This document shows, piece after piece, positions 35,121-44,123 of a stretch of 64,000 bases of DNA (position 1 is its first letter; each line of letters begins with the position of its first letter). The notes beneath the pieces are model-generated. The model did no database searches. It was not told the origin of the DNA and saw nothing but the letters and a program-made list of their open reading frames with translations. Where the stretch lies: contig NZ_JBJKFD010000001.1 in NCBI RefSeq assembly GCF_049723905.1, positions 2,542,001 to 2,606,000 on the forward strand, in the 5' to 3' direction. The stretch is from G963665185 sp049723905 (GTDB lineage: Bacteria; Desulfobacterota; Desulfovibrionia; Desulfovibrionales; Desulfovibrionaceae). The translations under genes were made by a program, and so were the position numbers.

Positions 35121-36851
35121 CTACTCAGCCTGTACAAGCGGCTTTTTGGCAACATAAAGAGCGGCGGTGGTGACAGCCGTTCCTATCAGAATGGCCGCGG
35201 TATACGGAAGAATCCCGCTGACCGCGTTGGGGATGGGCAGCACAAAGATACCGCCATGGGGAACCATGAGGGTGCATTTCATGGTCATGGAAATGGCTCC
35301 GGTTACTGCCGAGCCGAGCATGATGCAAGGGATGACCCGAAAGGGATCACGCGCGGCAAAGGGAATGGCGCCCTCGGTGATAAAGGAAATGCCAAGAACA
35401 AAAGCGGCCTTGCTTGCTTCCTGTTCCTCTTTGGTGAAACGGCTCTTGAACAGGGTTGCGGCCAAGGCAAGCCCCAGCGGCGGGGTCATGCCCGCAGCCA
35501 TTACCGCAGCCATGGGCGCATAAATCTTTGCCGACAGCAGACCAACGCCGAAGGTATAGGCAGCCTTGTTCACCGGACCACCCATATCAAAGGCCATCAT
35601 GGCGCCAAGCAGCAAACCGAAAGCCAGAGCACTGGTCCCCTGCATGGCCCGCAACCATTCGGAAAGAGAGGTCAGGGCAATCTTGACCGGCGGGCCAATG
35701 ACGTAAATCATCAACAGACCAACCACCAGTGTGGACAGGAAAGGCAGAATCAGCACCGGCTTGAGACCTTGCAGGTTCTGCGGCAGCTTGATCTTGTCAT
35801 TGAGAAACTGGGTCAGGTAACCAGCAATAAAACCGGCCACAATACCACCGAGAAATCCGGCCCCGACATTGGTAGCCAGCAGCCCGCCGACCAGCCCCGG
35901 AGTAATACCCGGACGCTGGGCGATTGAATACGAAATAAACGCACCAAGTACCGGGACAAACAAGGAAAAAGCACCCGCTCCGCCAATCTGCATCAGGGCC
36001 CAGCCGAACGTGCCTTCATGGTCACCAGCGTAAATACCGCCGAATGCAAAGGCCAGAGCGATAAGCAGGCCACCGGCCACAACCACCGGAAGCATATAGG
36101 AAACACCGGTCATCAAATGGCGGTACGGACCGGTACGGGCTGCGGAACGCTCTTTCTTGAGCTCTTCCACCTGCCCACCCAAATCCTTGTGGACAACAGG
36201 AGCGGCAGAAAGTGCGGATTTGATGACCTGTTTGCCGTCGTGGAGTGCGGCCTTGGTTCCGGTTTCATAAAGCGGCTTGCCCGCAAACCGTTTGGAATCG
36301 ACAAACGCGTCGGCAGCAATAACAACAGCATCGGCGCGGGCTATGTCTTCTTCGGTAAGGACGTTCTTGGCACCTACCGATCCCTGCGTCTCTATCTTCA
36401 CCTCATGGCCGAGTGCTTCAGCGGCCTTGCGCAAGGCCTCGGCAGCCATAAAGGTATGGGCAATGCCCGTGGGGCAGGAGGTGACCCCGATAATATATTT
36501 GCGCCCTTTCTCCGGTTCTGCGGCAGCCTGTCCAACGACAAATTCCTCGGCGTCCTTAAGAGCAGCTTCAATCACCTCTTTGGTCTTGCGCACAGCTTCA
36601 CTGGTGGAAACCGCGTGCATGGGCTTCCCCTGAAATCTGGCCGGATCAACATGGATGTCCGCGGCTATGATGACCACATCGGCCGCATCAATGGCTTCCT
36701 GGCTGAGCACATCCTTTGCGCCTTCGGCACCTTGTGTTTCAACCTCCACATCATGGCCCATGCTGGCCCCGACTTTTTTCAGGGCTTCAGCAGCCATAAT
36801 GGTATGGGCCACTCCGGTCGGACACGCTGTTACGGCAACGATTTTTGACAT
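35121..36851 (-). CDS. fruA: Fructose PTS EIIB-EIIB-EIIC permease
   Basis: This 576-residue membrane component imports fructose and phosphorylates it. Two tandem EIIB domains each carry a phosphocysteine loop (TACPTGVAHT near residue 10, TSCPTGIAHT near 125). The EIIC domain follows (about 240-570) with eight or more membrane segments. The double EIIB layout matches enteric FruA, where the first copy is regulatory. It is the last gene of the operon, 12 bp after fruK. Product: fructose-1-phosphate. Confidence 0.95.
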   Translation of the reverse strand: MSKIVAVTACPTGVAHTIMAAEALKKVGASMGHDVEVETQGAEGAKDVLSQEAIDAADVVIIAADIHVDPARFQGKPMHAVSTSEAVRKTKEVIEAALKDAEEFVVGQAAAEPEKGRKYIIGVTSCPTGIAHTFMAAEALRKAAEALGHEVKIETQGSVGAKNVLTEEDIARADAVVIAADAFVDSKRFAGKPLYETGTKAALHDGKQVIKSALSAAPVVHKDLGGQVEELKKERSAARTGPYRHLMTGVSYMLPVVVAGGLLIALAFAFGGIYAGDHEGTFGWALMQIGGAGAFSLFVPVLGAFISYSIAQRPGITPGLVGGLLATNVGAGFLGGIVAGFIAGYLTQFLNDKIKLPQNLQGLKPVLILPFLSTLVVGLLMIYVIGPPVKIALTSLSEWLRAMQGTSALAFGLLLGAMMAFDMGGPVNKAAYTFGVGLLSAKIYAPMAAVMAAGMTPPLGLALAATLFKSRFTKEEQEASKAAFVLGISFITEGAIPFAARDPFRVIPCIMLGSAVTGAISMTMKCTLMVPHGGIFVLPIPNAVSGILPYTAAILIGTAVTTAALYVAKKPLVQAE

Positions 36852-36863
36852 AACATTTCTCCA

Positions 36864-37814
36864 TTACAAGCTTATTGTTTCAACAACCACCTGCTCTTCC
36901 AGTTCCCTTGCTGCATCAATGCTCTTAAGGCTCGGTCCGACCTGCGCCACTGTGGCTGCAGATAATGATGTTGCAAGCCGCACCCGTTCTTTCAATCCAA
37001 GACCAAGTGCCGCTCCCGCCACAAGCCCGCCAATCATGGCATCTCCGGCCCCCACGGTACTGACCGGTTCGATCTTCGGCGGCTTTGCGAAAAGTTCCTC
37101 TTCACCATCCACGAACACGGCCCCGCGTGCCCCCAGGGAAACCGCCACATTGGCAATACCGGCCCTGTTCATGGTCCGCATTTGCCCCACAATATCGTCC
37201 AATTTGTTCATGGGCCGACCAACCAGCTCGGACAATTCGTCATCATTGGGTTTGACCAGCCACGGCGCGGCCTCAATGCCACTGAAGAGTGCCGGGCCAC
37301 TGGTATCGATCACAGCCTTTGCCCCCTGAGCCTTGATTACCCGGACCAGTTCCCCAACCACATCCGGGGAAACAGTGGCCGGAAGACTGCCCCCGATGAC
37401 AACCATGAAGGCCTGTGCGGCCAGCTTGGCCACCCTTTCAGTCAATTCCCGCACATGGACTTCATCAGGAGACAGGCCTGGGAAATTGATGTCCGTGGTT
37501 GATTCGGTGTGCGGATCAAGGACTTTGATGCCGATACGTGTTTCCCCCGGAACGCGGACAAAGGCATCGGTTATCCCTTCATCCTTAAACTTTTTCTCGA
37601 ATATGGAGGCGTTATCGCTGCCCAGAAATCCGGTTACGGTTACCGGCAGCCCGAACTTGCGCAGCAGTACGGCAATATTTATGCCCTTGCCCGCCGCATC
37701 AACCTGATGTGATGCAACCCGGTTGACCTTTCCGGCAGTAAAATCCGGAACCGAACAGGCCAAATCAATGGCCGGGTTCATGGTAACGGTTACAATATGA
37801 TTATTCGTAGCCAT
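36864..37814 (-). CDS. fruK: 1-phosphofructokinase
   Basis: This 316-residue PfkB-family kinase turns fructose-1-phosphate into fructose-1,6-bisphosphate. Motifs are TMNPAIDLA at the start, GKGINIAVLL (substrate site) and STVGAGDAMIGGLVAG (anion hole and catalytic Asp). The ATG at 37814 is chosen because it begins the conserved N-terminus (MATNNHIVTV) and lies 10 bp after the fruB stop. Gene order fruB-fruK-fruA fits a fructose operon. Confidence 0.95.
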   Translation of the reverse strand: MATNNHIVTVTMNPAIDLACSVPDFTAGKVNRVASHQVDAAGKGINIAVLLRKFGLPVTVTGFLGSDNASIFEKKFKDEGITDAFVRVPGETRIGIKVLDPHTESTTDINFPGLSPDEVHVRELTERVAKLAAQAFMVVIGGSLPATVSPDVVGELVRVIKAQGAKAVIDTSGPALFSGIEAAPWLVKPNDDELSELVGRPMNKLDDIVGQMRTMNRAGIANVAVSLGARGAVFVDGEEELFAKPPKIEPVSTVGAGDAMIGGLVAGAALGLGLKERVRLATSLSAATVAQVGPSLKSIDAARELEEQVVVETISL

Positions 37815-37824
37815 ATTTTCCACG

Positions 37825-40296
37825 CTAAGGCAGGCTGAGAGCCCGCACTTCCTTGCCGTTGCGGCAGCCAAGGGCCTTTTGGGCCAGCTCCCGGGCCTGT
37901 TCCATGCTTATGGAGCGGAGACGGGACTTGACCGCGGCGATGCTGGGTACGACCATGCTCAACTCCTTGACCCCAAGCCCGGAAAGAATTGCGGCACCAA
38001 GAGGCTCTCCGGCCAGCCCGCCGCAGACTCCGGTCCAAATTCCGGCCTCGTCCGAGGCCTTTACCACCAGATCAATCAAGCGCAGCACCGCCGGATGGAG
38101 GCTGTCCGCCTTGGCGGCAAGCGTGGGGTGCACACGGTCGATAGCCATGGTGTACTGGGTAAGATCATTGGTCCCGACGGAAAAGAAATCCACTTCGCGG
38201 GCAAACTCGCGGGCCATGGCGACCACAGAAGGCACCTCGACCATGATTCCTATTTCCAGCGGCTCGGCACCGACCTCGATCCGGGCCTTTTCAGCCAACC
38301 GTTTGGCCGCTTCAAGGTCTTCCAGGGTCGCGATCATGGGAAACATGATCCTGATGGGGCCGTACTTGGAGGCCCGGTAAATGGCCCGCAACTGGGTCAA
38401 AAACATTTCCGGCCTGTTCAGGCACAGACGAATGCCCCGTTCACCGAGAAAGGGATTCTCTTCCGGGGGCAGATCCAGATACGAAACAGCTTTATCACCA
38501 CCGATGTCCAGAGTACGGATGATGATGGGCAGACCGTTCAAGGCTTCAACCATGGCCTTATAGCTCTGGTACTGTTCTTCCTCGTCCGGCGGGGTCTCCC
38601 TTTCCAGAAAAAGAAATTCGGTGCGCATCAGCCCGACCCCTTCACCTCCGGCATTGACCGCCTTTTCGGCTTCGCTGACCTTGCCGATATTGGCGACAAC
38701 TTCCACTCGTTCGCCGTCAGTGGTCAGGGCAGGCTCGAAACGAGTGCGGTATTCCTCATCACGCAACTCTTCCAGCTGGAGCCGTGCTTCCTCTGCGGTG
38801 TGTATGTCCTCCGGACTTGGCTCCAGATAAAGATTGCCGGAATCGCCATCCAGAATGGCGAGTGTGTCATTTTTCAATTCCAGCAGGCTGGGACCGGCAG
38901 CGACAATGGCTGGGATTCCCAGAGAACGGGCAATAATGGCCGAGTGTGAGGTGGGACCGCCGCCTGACGTACAGAACCCCAGAATAAGCGACGGATCAAG
39001 TTGCGCGGTATCCGACGGGGTAAGGTCCTCGGCAATGAGGATAACCGGGGATTCCGGCTTGAAAGGTTCGTCCTGCACAACCCCTGCCAGATGCTTCAGC
39101 ACCCGGCGGCCCACATCGCGCAGGTCCATGGCCCGAGCAGCCAGCAGCTCATCGTCGTGCTGCTCCATGGCCCGCACGCGGTCGTCAATGACCTGGCGCC
39201 ATGCGTATCCGGCGCTCTTGCCGCTACGGATAAGCCCCTCTGTTTCAGCCAGCATTTCAGGATCATCCAGAAAAGCCTCATGGGCTTTGAAGATTGCAGC
39301 CCGAGGTTCGCCTGATTTGGCGCGGACTTCTTCATACAGATGACGGAGATTCTGGCGGGCCGCAGCTATGGATTGGGCAAGCGCTTGGGATTCGTGCCGC
39401 GGGTCCTTTGCCAAGGCCTCAACAACAATACGTTGCTGGGTAAGCTGGTGAATTGGCCCGGAAGCCAGTCCCGGAGAAGCTGTACACCCCGGGATGGTCT
39501 GCTTCACACTTTTGGGCATCCAGCCATGCGCAACCTGAGGTACGGATTTTTCCTCCGCATCCTCCCCCAGACCGGCATCGACAGCGTCCTTGAGGGCAGA
39601 CAGGGCAAGAGCGGAATCAGGCCCCTTACCGTGAATACGGATGGTCTTTCCGCCGGACACTCCCAGCTTGAGCAACGAGGCAAGGCTCTTGCCGTTCCCC
39701 GAACGGCCATCAAATTCCACCAGAATTTCCGAGCTGAACTGCTTGGCAATGTCCACAAAGAATGTTGCCGGACGTGCGTGCAGACCATGCTCGCCCTGGA
39801 TGGTCACATCTATCGAGGCATCGAAATCGGAAACGTCAAAAGTGGGCGCCGGCCGGGGCTGGACAGGGCATTCACCGCTCAGCACCCGGACAATCTCCGC
39901 AGCGTCTTGAGTTATGGCCAAACGCGAAACGGTTTCAGGGTCATCCAGCACATGGGTCAGGTTGGTGAGAATTTCAATATGCTCGTCAGATTTTGCAGCT
40001 ATCCCGACCACGAGATGGACGATTTCGTCGGGATTCCAGATCACCCCGTCAGGCACCTGCATTACCGCAACCCCGGTCTTCAAAATTTCATCCCTGTTCT
40101 CCGGCAGCCCGTGGGGGATGGAAATTCCATTGCCAAGAAAAGTATTGGCCACTGCTTCGCGGTGTTTCATGCTCTCTATGTATCCAGGTTCGATAACCCC
40201 CTCTTTCACAAGGATTTCACCGACCTTTTCAATAGCTTCAAACTTGCCCGAAGCCGTTGCCCCCAAAAGGATGCTACTTTCTTTCATTGCAACCAT
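37825..40296 (-). CDS. fruB: Fructose PTS EIIA-HPr-EI fusion protein
   Basis: This 823-residue fusion of EIIA(Fru), HPr and enzyme I carries the whole soluble phosphate relay from PEP to FruA. Phosphohistidines: EIIA ISIPHGLPE (His 62), HPr GEHGLHARPAT (His 172) and EI GGGPTSHSAIIARSLGIPA (near 460). The EI C-terminal PEP-binding domain ends with GTNDLTQYTMAIDR and GVCGGLAGEP. The start follows GGGAGGCAG. First gene of the operon; the repressor divergent from it has operators in the gap. Confidence 0.95.
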   Translation of the reverse strand: MVAMKESSILLGATASGKFEAIEKVGEILVKEGVIEPGYIESMKHREAVANTFLGNGISIPHGLPENRDEILKTGVAVMQVPDGVIWNPDEIVHLVVGIAAKSDEHIEILTNLTHVLDDPETVSRLAITQDAAEIVRVLSGECPVQPRPAPTFDVSDFDASIDVTIQGEHGLHARPATFFVDIAKQFSSEILVEFDGRSGNGKSLASLLKLGVSGGKTIRIHGKGPDSALALSALKDAVDAGLGEDAEEKSVPQVAHGWMPKSVKQTIPGCTASPGLASGPIHQLTQQRIVVEALAKDPRHESQALAQSIAAARQNLRHLYEEVRAKSGEPRAAIFKAHEAFLDDPEMLAETEGLIRSGKSAGYAWRQVIDDRVRAMEQHDDELLAARAMDLRDVGRRVLKHLAGVVQDEPFKPESPVILIAEDLTPSDTAQLDPSLILGFCTSGGGPTSHSAIIARSLGIPAIVAAGPSLLELKNDTLAILDGDSGNLYLEPSPEDIHTAEEARLQLEELRDEEYRTRFEPALTTDGERVEVVANIGKVSEAEKAVNAGGEGVGLMRTEFLFLERETPPDEEEQYQSYKAMVEALNGLPIIIRTLDIGGDKAVSYLDLPPEENPFLGERGIRLCLNRPEMFLTQLRAIYRASKYGPIRIMFPMIATLEDLEAAKRLAEKARIEVGAEPLEIGIMVEVPSVVAMAREFAREVDFFSVGTNDLTQYTMAIDRVHPTLAAKADSLHPAVLRLIDLVVKASDEAGIWTGVCGGLAGEPLGAAILSGLGVKELSMVVPSIAAVKSRLRSISMEQARELAQKALGCRNGKEVRALSLP

Positions 40297-40338
40297 GAGC
40301 TGCCTCCCATGCGCGGACCGATTACTCTGAAATAAGTT

Positions 40339-40352
40339 TGTAATCGATTACA
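40339..40352. promoter_or_regulatory. LacI-type operator O1 for the fru operon
   Basis: The perfect 14-bp palindrome TGTAATCGATTACA has the central CG typical of LacI-family operators. It lies 43 bp before the fruB start, downstream of the putative promoter, where bound repressor would block elongation. Confidence 0.78.
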
Positions 40353-40413
40353 TCTTGGTTGTTTAAAAAACCCCTGACCATGTACTCATTGGTGAGGTTT
40401 CAATTTAGGATTC

Positions 40414-40441
40414 AGTATACACGAAGAATGAAAAATGTAAA
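40414..40441 (-). promoter_or_regulatory. Putative sigma-70 promoter of fruBKA
   Basis: On the minus strand TTTACA (-35) and TATACT (-10) are separated by 16 bp. About 60 bp upstream of operator O1. Good -10, fair -35. Confidence 0.5.
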
Positions 40442-40529
40442 CACTTGCACCCCAAAGGCCTGCCGCGCCTAATTATTTTTTATTATAAAGGGTTAGATGT
40501 TTCACCACCCACTCACCTTGAAAAAAATA

Positions 40530-40543
40530 TGAAATCGATTATA
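40530..40543. promoter_or_regulatory. LacI-type operator O2 next to the repressor gene
   Basis: TGAAATCGATTATA shares the AATCGATTA core with O1. It ends 26 bp before the repressor start, suggesting autoregulation and possibly looping with O1 about 190 bp away. Confidence 0.7.
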
Positions 40544-40569
40544 TTATTTTGCAAGAGAAGAGGTAACAA

Positions 40570-41568
40570 ATGAAAATAAAAGACATTGCAGAAGCAGCCG
40601 GGGTTTCCACCGCGACAGTTTCCAGGGTTTTGAGCGGAAAGACGAATGTTCGGCAGGAAGTGAGGAAAAAGGTGCTGGAAGTGGTTGCAAAGACCAACTA
40701 CAAGCCCGACCGGGCAGCACAAAGGCTTCGCTCCAAGAAATCCACATATATCGGGCTGATTGTTGCGGACATCCAGAGCCCTTTCTTCGCATCAGTTGCC
40801 CGCGCGGTTGAAGATGTTGCCCAAAAAAACAATTACAATGTAATCCTTTGCAACACCGACGAGAGCCATGAAAAAGAACGTATGTATCTGGAAATGATGC
40901 AGAATGAAAATGCTGCCGGGGTCATACTGGCTCCTACCCTGCGTCTGTCGGAAAACTTCGAGCTGACCCAGAACCATACCTCCCCCATGGTGGTGATTGA
41001 CCGCCAGGTTCAGAGCTGTCCGGTAGACATGGTGCTGATAGACAATCGCCAGGCTGCCCTTGATCTTACCCGCCATATGCTTGCCCATGGCTACAAACGT
41101 CTTGCAGCTCTCTTTGGGGACAGCAGTGCCACAGGAGCACAGCGCAAGGCCGGTTTTGAAGACGGCCTGCGCGAGGCCGGAATCGAGGAGGGAAATTTTA
41201 TCAGCAAGACCCTGCCTGCAAAAGACATTGCCGCGCATGAGGCGGTAACGGCAATGCTTGAAGGCCCCACCCCACCGGACGCAATTATAACGAGCAATGG
41301 CCTGCTCGGCGCAGGGGCTTTTCGCGCCATTCGCGATAAGGAGCTCTCCGTGCCCGAATCCGTGGCCTTTGCCAGTTTTGACGAATCAATCTGGACATCC
41401 ATGACCCGTCCGGCCATTACGGTTGTTGAACAACCGACCTACGCCATCGGCCAAACAGCCTGCGAACTGCTGCTCAAACGCATTGAAGACCCCAAACGCC
41501 CCACTCGCAAGGTTGTACTGGAAAGCAAACTTGTTATCCGCCAGTCGTGTGGAGGGAAGCTGAAGTAG
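40570..41568 (+). CDS. LacI-family repressor of the fru operon
   Basis: This 332-residue regulator has an N-terminal helix-turn-helix (MKIKDIAEAAGVSTATVSRVLSGK) with the hinge and a periplasmic-binding-like effector domain (YIGLIVADIQSPFFASVARAVED). The position divergent from fruBKA and the two CG-centred palindromes between them make it the likely fructose-operon repressor, responding to a fructose phosphate. It has the FruR/Cra-type placement, but no symbol is assigned because orthology cannot be tested. An AAGAGAAGAGG site precedes the ATG. Confidence 0.88.
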   Translation: MKIKDIAEAAGVSTATVSRVLSGKTNVRQEVRKKVLEVVAKTNYKPDRAAQRLRSKKSTYIGLIVADIQSPFFASVARAVEDVAQKNNYNVILCNTDESHEKERMYLEMMQNENAAGVILAPTLRLSENFELTQNHTSPMVVIDRQVQSCPVDMVLIDNRQAALDLTRHMLAHGYKRLAALFGDSSATGAQRKAGFEDGLREAGIEEGNFISKTLPAKDIAAHEAVTAMLEGPTPPDAIITSNGLLGAGAFRAIRDKELSVPESVAFASFDESIWTSMTRPAITVVEQPTYAIGQTACELLLKRIEDPKRPTRKVVLESKLVIRQSCGGKLK

Positions 41569-41604
41569 AGCTGGAGCCATGCTCCCCGGAAACGTCCGAA
41601 GCCT

Positions 41605-41735
41605 CGAAGACCATGCCGTTGGTGTGGTGGTCGGCCGTCGTGGCCGCGCCATGCAGCCACGCTGCGGTCCAGAACTGGTAGGGCAGCCCGGTCTCTTTGG
41701 TTATTCCCAGGCCGTCCATGTCGGCGCGGATCGGC
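41605..41735 (-). pseudogene. Degenerate fragment of an M20 amidohydrolase
   Basis: The minus strand reads ADMDGLGITKETGLPYQFWT, matching GDMDALEINEETGLPYQSGT of the intact gene at 44124-45278. The alignment continues through the metal motif only after a frame change (RGHDGR here, CGHDGH in the intact gene). About 130 bp align at roughly three-quarters identity by eye; flanks do not align. It is a decayed remnant with no start, stop or rest of gene. Confidence 0.75.
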
Positions 41736-41910
41736 GAGCTTCTGCCAATGTGAATGGACGCGCCAGAGCGTTAAAGGCGTTTGGTTGCCCTAATTTGGGG
41801 CGGAGCAGTGCAGATGAATGCGTACCTGCTCGCTTTCCAAACAACGCAAGCCGTCCAACAATTCCAGCAGTTCTAACAGTTCCAACAAACAGGTATGGCG
41901 TCACCCTGAT
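41736..41910. other. Intergenic remnant region
   Basis: Beyond the M20 fragment lies a stretch with short direct repeats (TTCCAGCAGTTC, ACAGTTCCAACA near 41861-41888). No gene was found. It separates the remnant from the DUF711 gene end. Confidence 0.35.
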
Positions 41911-43143
41911 TCACGGGACGGCAAGAACCGCACAGTTACACAGGTCGTCGCTTTCAAAATTCGTTATGTCGCCAGCAGACAAGCCTGGTACGGGAAAGAG
42001 TCTGACTGTGAGGGGCTTGTTCAACCGGTAGGCCATTGTCCCCGTATCCCGCATAAGCGCCGAGATCTTCCCCTCGGGGGTATCGCCGGGAATGGGGACA
42101 GTATCGAGCCCTATACCGCACACAGCACTGTATGTGAGCAAGGAACGGATATCAAAGAGGGAGTCAATGGTTCCCTTCGCAAGACCGGTATCTTCGGTAA
42201 CGGCGAGCATCAGCCCTGAAAAGCCTACCAAATCGACACCTTCAACGGACTTAAAAACACGGGTCAGGAGAGATGAAGCCTCAACTGTGCCTGCGGCCCC
42301 AAAATATTCCACTCCCATTTGCTCATACACTGCAACCATGCTCGCACAGTTTTTTGAAGGAGCAGCCGAACTATCAAAACCCGAGAAGGTGAATGAATAT
42401 TCATCCCCTGCCTTTCTGACAATGTCATGGACATTCGACACGTGATGCTGAAGGGCTATGCTCATGACATCATAATAGCCCTTGAATCGGGCATTGTGAT
42501 CGAGAGAGGCTGCTCCCTGATTAAAGTCTTCAAGAACCTTGACCAGCAGATCCGGTGTTTCGAGCCCTATGACAAAGCAGTCCCCCAATTCCTTTTTATG
42601 ATAACTTGCCGGAAAGTAGGGTATAAGCGGCTTGCAATTGAAATTGACTGTAAAATTGAAGTTCCCTTCCCCCCTCGGGGTAAGCTCGCTTATCTTCAAT
42701 ACGGCTTTGGATGATAACCGTATCAACTCGTTATCTAGTATGCCATGCTCATCAAGCTCCACATTGACACACGCATTACACAAGTCGCCGAACTCTTTTA
42801 TCAAATCCGGAAGTATCTCTATCTCTTTTTTTGTTTTGGCTTCCCCTATGGCAAACCGCAGCCGAACGCCTGACGAAGCGGTTGTACGCAACAACCGACT
42901 GAGATAATCCAAATCGGCTTTTGCCCCCTCAAGGCTTTCCGTGTTGAGGTATTCTCCAAATGGATTTGTGACGATCCTGACAGACTGCACCAGATAGCCA
43001 TTGTTCTTCAGCTCCTCGGTCAAGGAAGCGCAAAACCGAGAGGCCCTGAAAATGGCGTCCTTCCAGGTTTCCTTTTCCTCACTCAGAGACAAAAAAGTCG
43101 TTATCGTCCTTACTCTGCAAAGCTCTTTATTTTTGTACGACAC
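41911..43143 (-). CDS. DUF711 (UPF0210-like) family protein
   Basis: A 410-residue cytoplasmic protein of the DUF711 type. Conserved parts include VRTITTFLSL near the start, ILPDLIKEFGDLCNACVNVELD in the middle and CGIGLDTVPIPGDTPEGKISALMRD near the end. Its bases are visibly AT-richer than the flanking PTS and M20 genes, and codon use differs (many ATA, TTA, AGA), which suggests a foreign origin. Structures of the family suggest a pyruvate-formate-lyase-like barrel, but no reaction is established to my knowledge. No ACT-domain partner gene is adjacent. Confidence 0.8.
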   Translation of the reverse strand: MSYKNKELCRVRTITTFLSLSEEKETWKDAIFRASRFCASLTEELKNNGYLVQSVRIVTNPFGEYLNTESLEGAKADLDYLSRLLRTTASSGVRLRFAIGEAKTKKEIEILPDLIKEFGDLCNACVNVELDEHGILDNELIRLSSKAVLKISELTPRGEGNFNFTVNFNCKPLIPYFPASYHKKELGDCFVIGLETPDLLVKVLEDFNQGAASLDHNARFKGYYDVMSIALQHHVSNVHDIVRKAGDEYSFTFSGFDSSAAPSKNCASMVAVYEQMGVEYFGAAGTVEASSLLTRVFKSVEGVDLVGFSGLMLAVTEDTGLAKGTIDSLFDIRSLLTYSAVCGIGLDTVPIPGDTPEGKISALMRDTGTMAYRLNKPLTVRLFPVPGLSAGDITNFESDDLCNCAVLAVP

Positions 43144-43484
43144 AACAAATCAATCCTTTCAAATTAAATGGAGCAAAACGTTTGCCATTGACTTTGCTGC
43201 GAGTAACACAACAGGGAACAACACCCAAGCCATACCCCGGTAAAAACGGGGGGAAGGTTGACAGCCTGTACTTCAATATCTTGCCGGGCTAACCGTTTCT
43301 TAAACCAATCCAACAGCCCGAAGCCGAACGAGACTATGGTCGTCCGGCTTCGGGTTCATAGAACACGTCCAATGTTCCCAGGACAATTCCGTAATCGCCC
43401 ATCGAGTTTATTTATAGTGTTATTTTTTGTTATGCATGCTACTATAAAAATAAATGAAATTATTTTTAATCTCAGGGGGATTTC
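43144..43484. other. Divergent intergenic region with hairpin
   Basis: This 341-bp gap lies between the DUF711 start and the GlsB-like gene. It contains a 10-bp hairpin (CCCGAAGCCG, 43317-43326, with CGGCTTCGGG, 43335-43344) lacking a T tract, and AT-rich promoter-like sequence at 43400-43470 before the GlsB-like gene. Confidence 0.5.
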
Positions 43485-43727
43485 ATGGTTGGTCTATTGG
43501 GGTTCGTATTGGTAGGACTGGTTGCAGGCTGGCTGGCCGGGATGCTTATGAAAGGGAGATTCGGCATCATCGGAGATATCGTCGTCGGTATTCTTGGGGC
43601 GGTGATAGGCGGATACGTTTTCGAGTTTCTTGGGATCAGCTCCGGCGGACTGCTCGGGGCAATCGTCACTGCAACAGTGGGCGCGGTGATTCTTATTTTT
43701 ATCTTGCGACTGTTCAGAAGAGTTTGA
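43485..43727 (+). CDS. GlsB/YeaQ/YmgE family stress-response membrane protein
   Basis: An 80-residue inner-membrane protein with three hydrophobic helices. It begins GLLGFVLVGLVAGWLAGMLMKGRFGIIGDIVVGILGAVIGG, the glycine-rich transglycosylase-associated family pattern. It ends in RLFRRV. A CAGGGGG site precedes the ATG. Family members are induced by acid or general stress; function is poorly known. The gene stands alone. Confidence 0.9.
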   Translation: MVGLLGFVLVGLVAGWLAGMLMKGRFGIIGDIVVGILGAVIGGYVFEFLGISSGGLLGAIVTATVGAVILIFILRLFRRV

Positions 43728-44123
43728 TTGTTGTGCCCCACGGCACCCGAGGTTCCAGCCCCAACTGCCCTCCATACCCGTTTTCGAAACAAGCTTAGCT
43801 GTTCCGCGCATCCTTGCCGCGCCCTGCCCGTCGGAGGACTCAAAGCCCCGGCTGCTCGTGGGGAAGGCGTGTACCTTTTCCGGATTCCAGACCATCTTTG
43901 CCCGGCCCACAATATCCGCCCGATAATCCAGTCCGTAAGATGCACCTTCCCCATGGCGGATGGTGTGTGAAGGCCCCCCTTGTACAATTCTTTCAGGGAA
44001 TCCATTCCTGCTCCGGGTGGCCGCGGGTGAATCAGAATGAGACAGCCCCGCCACCGCGGATTGCGGGACGGGGCTGTCTTGCTGGCTGGGTTTGGGGGGT
44101 ATCCCCAAGGATGACTGGCAGCC
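43728..44123. other. Non-coding gap with hairpin before the M20 gene end
   Basis: 396 bp without a supported gene; open frames on the minus strand here have no family resemblance. A hairpin with arms AGACAGCCCCG (44040-44050) and CGGGGCTGTCT (44069-44079) plus an inner CCGC/GCGG pairing lies 45 bp past the M20 stop and probably terminates that operon. Confidence 0.5.
44040..44079 (-). terminator. Putative terminator of the DUF3100-M20 operon
   Basis: The perfect 11-bp outer stem with an internal stem is described in the gap entry. No strong T run on either strand, so Rho-independence is uncertain. Confidence 0.5.

Noticed and set aside
43472..44005. Minus-strand frame opposite the GlsB-like gene
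   Set aside because: Overlaps the clear GlsB-like gene; the remaining part has no resemblance to a known protein.
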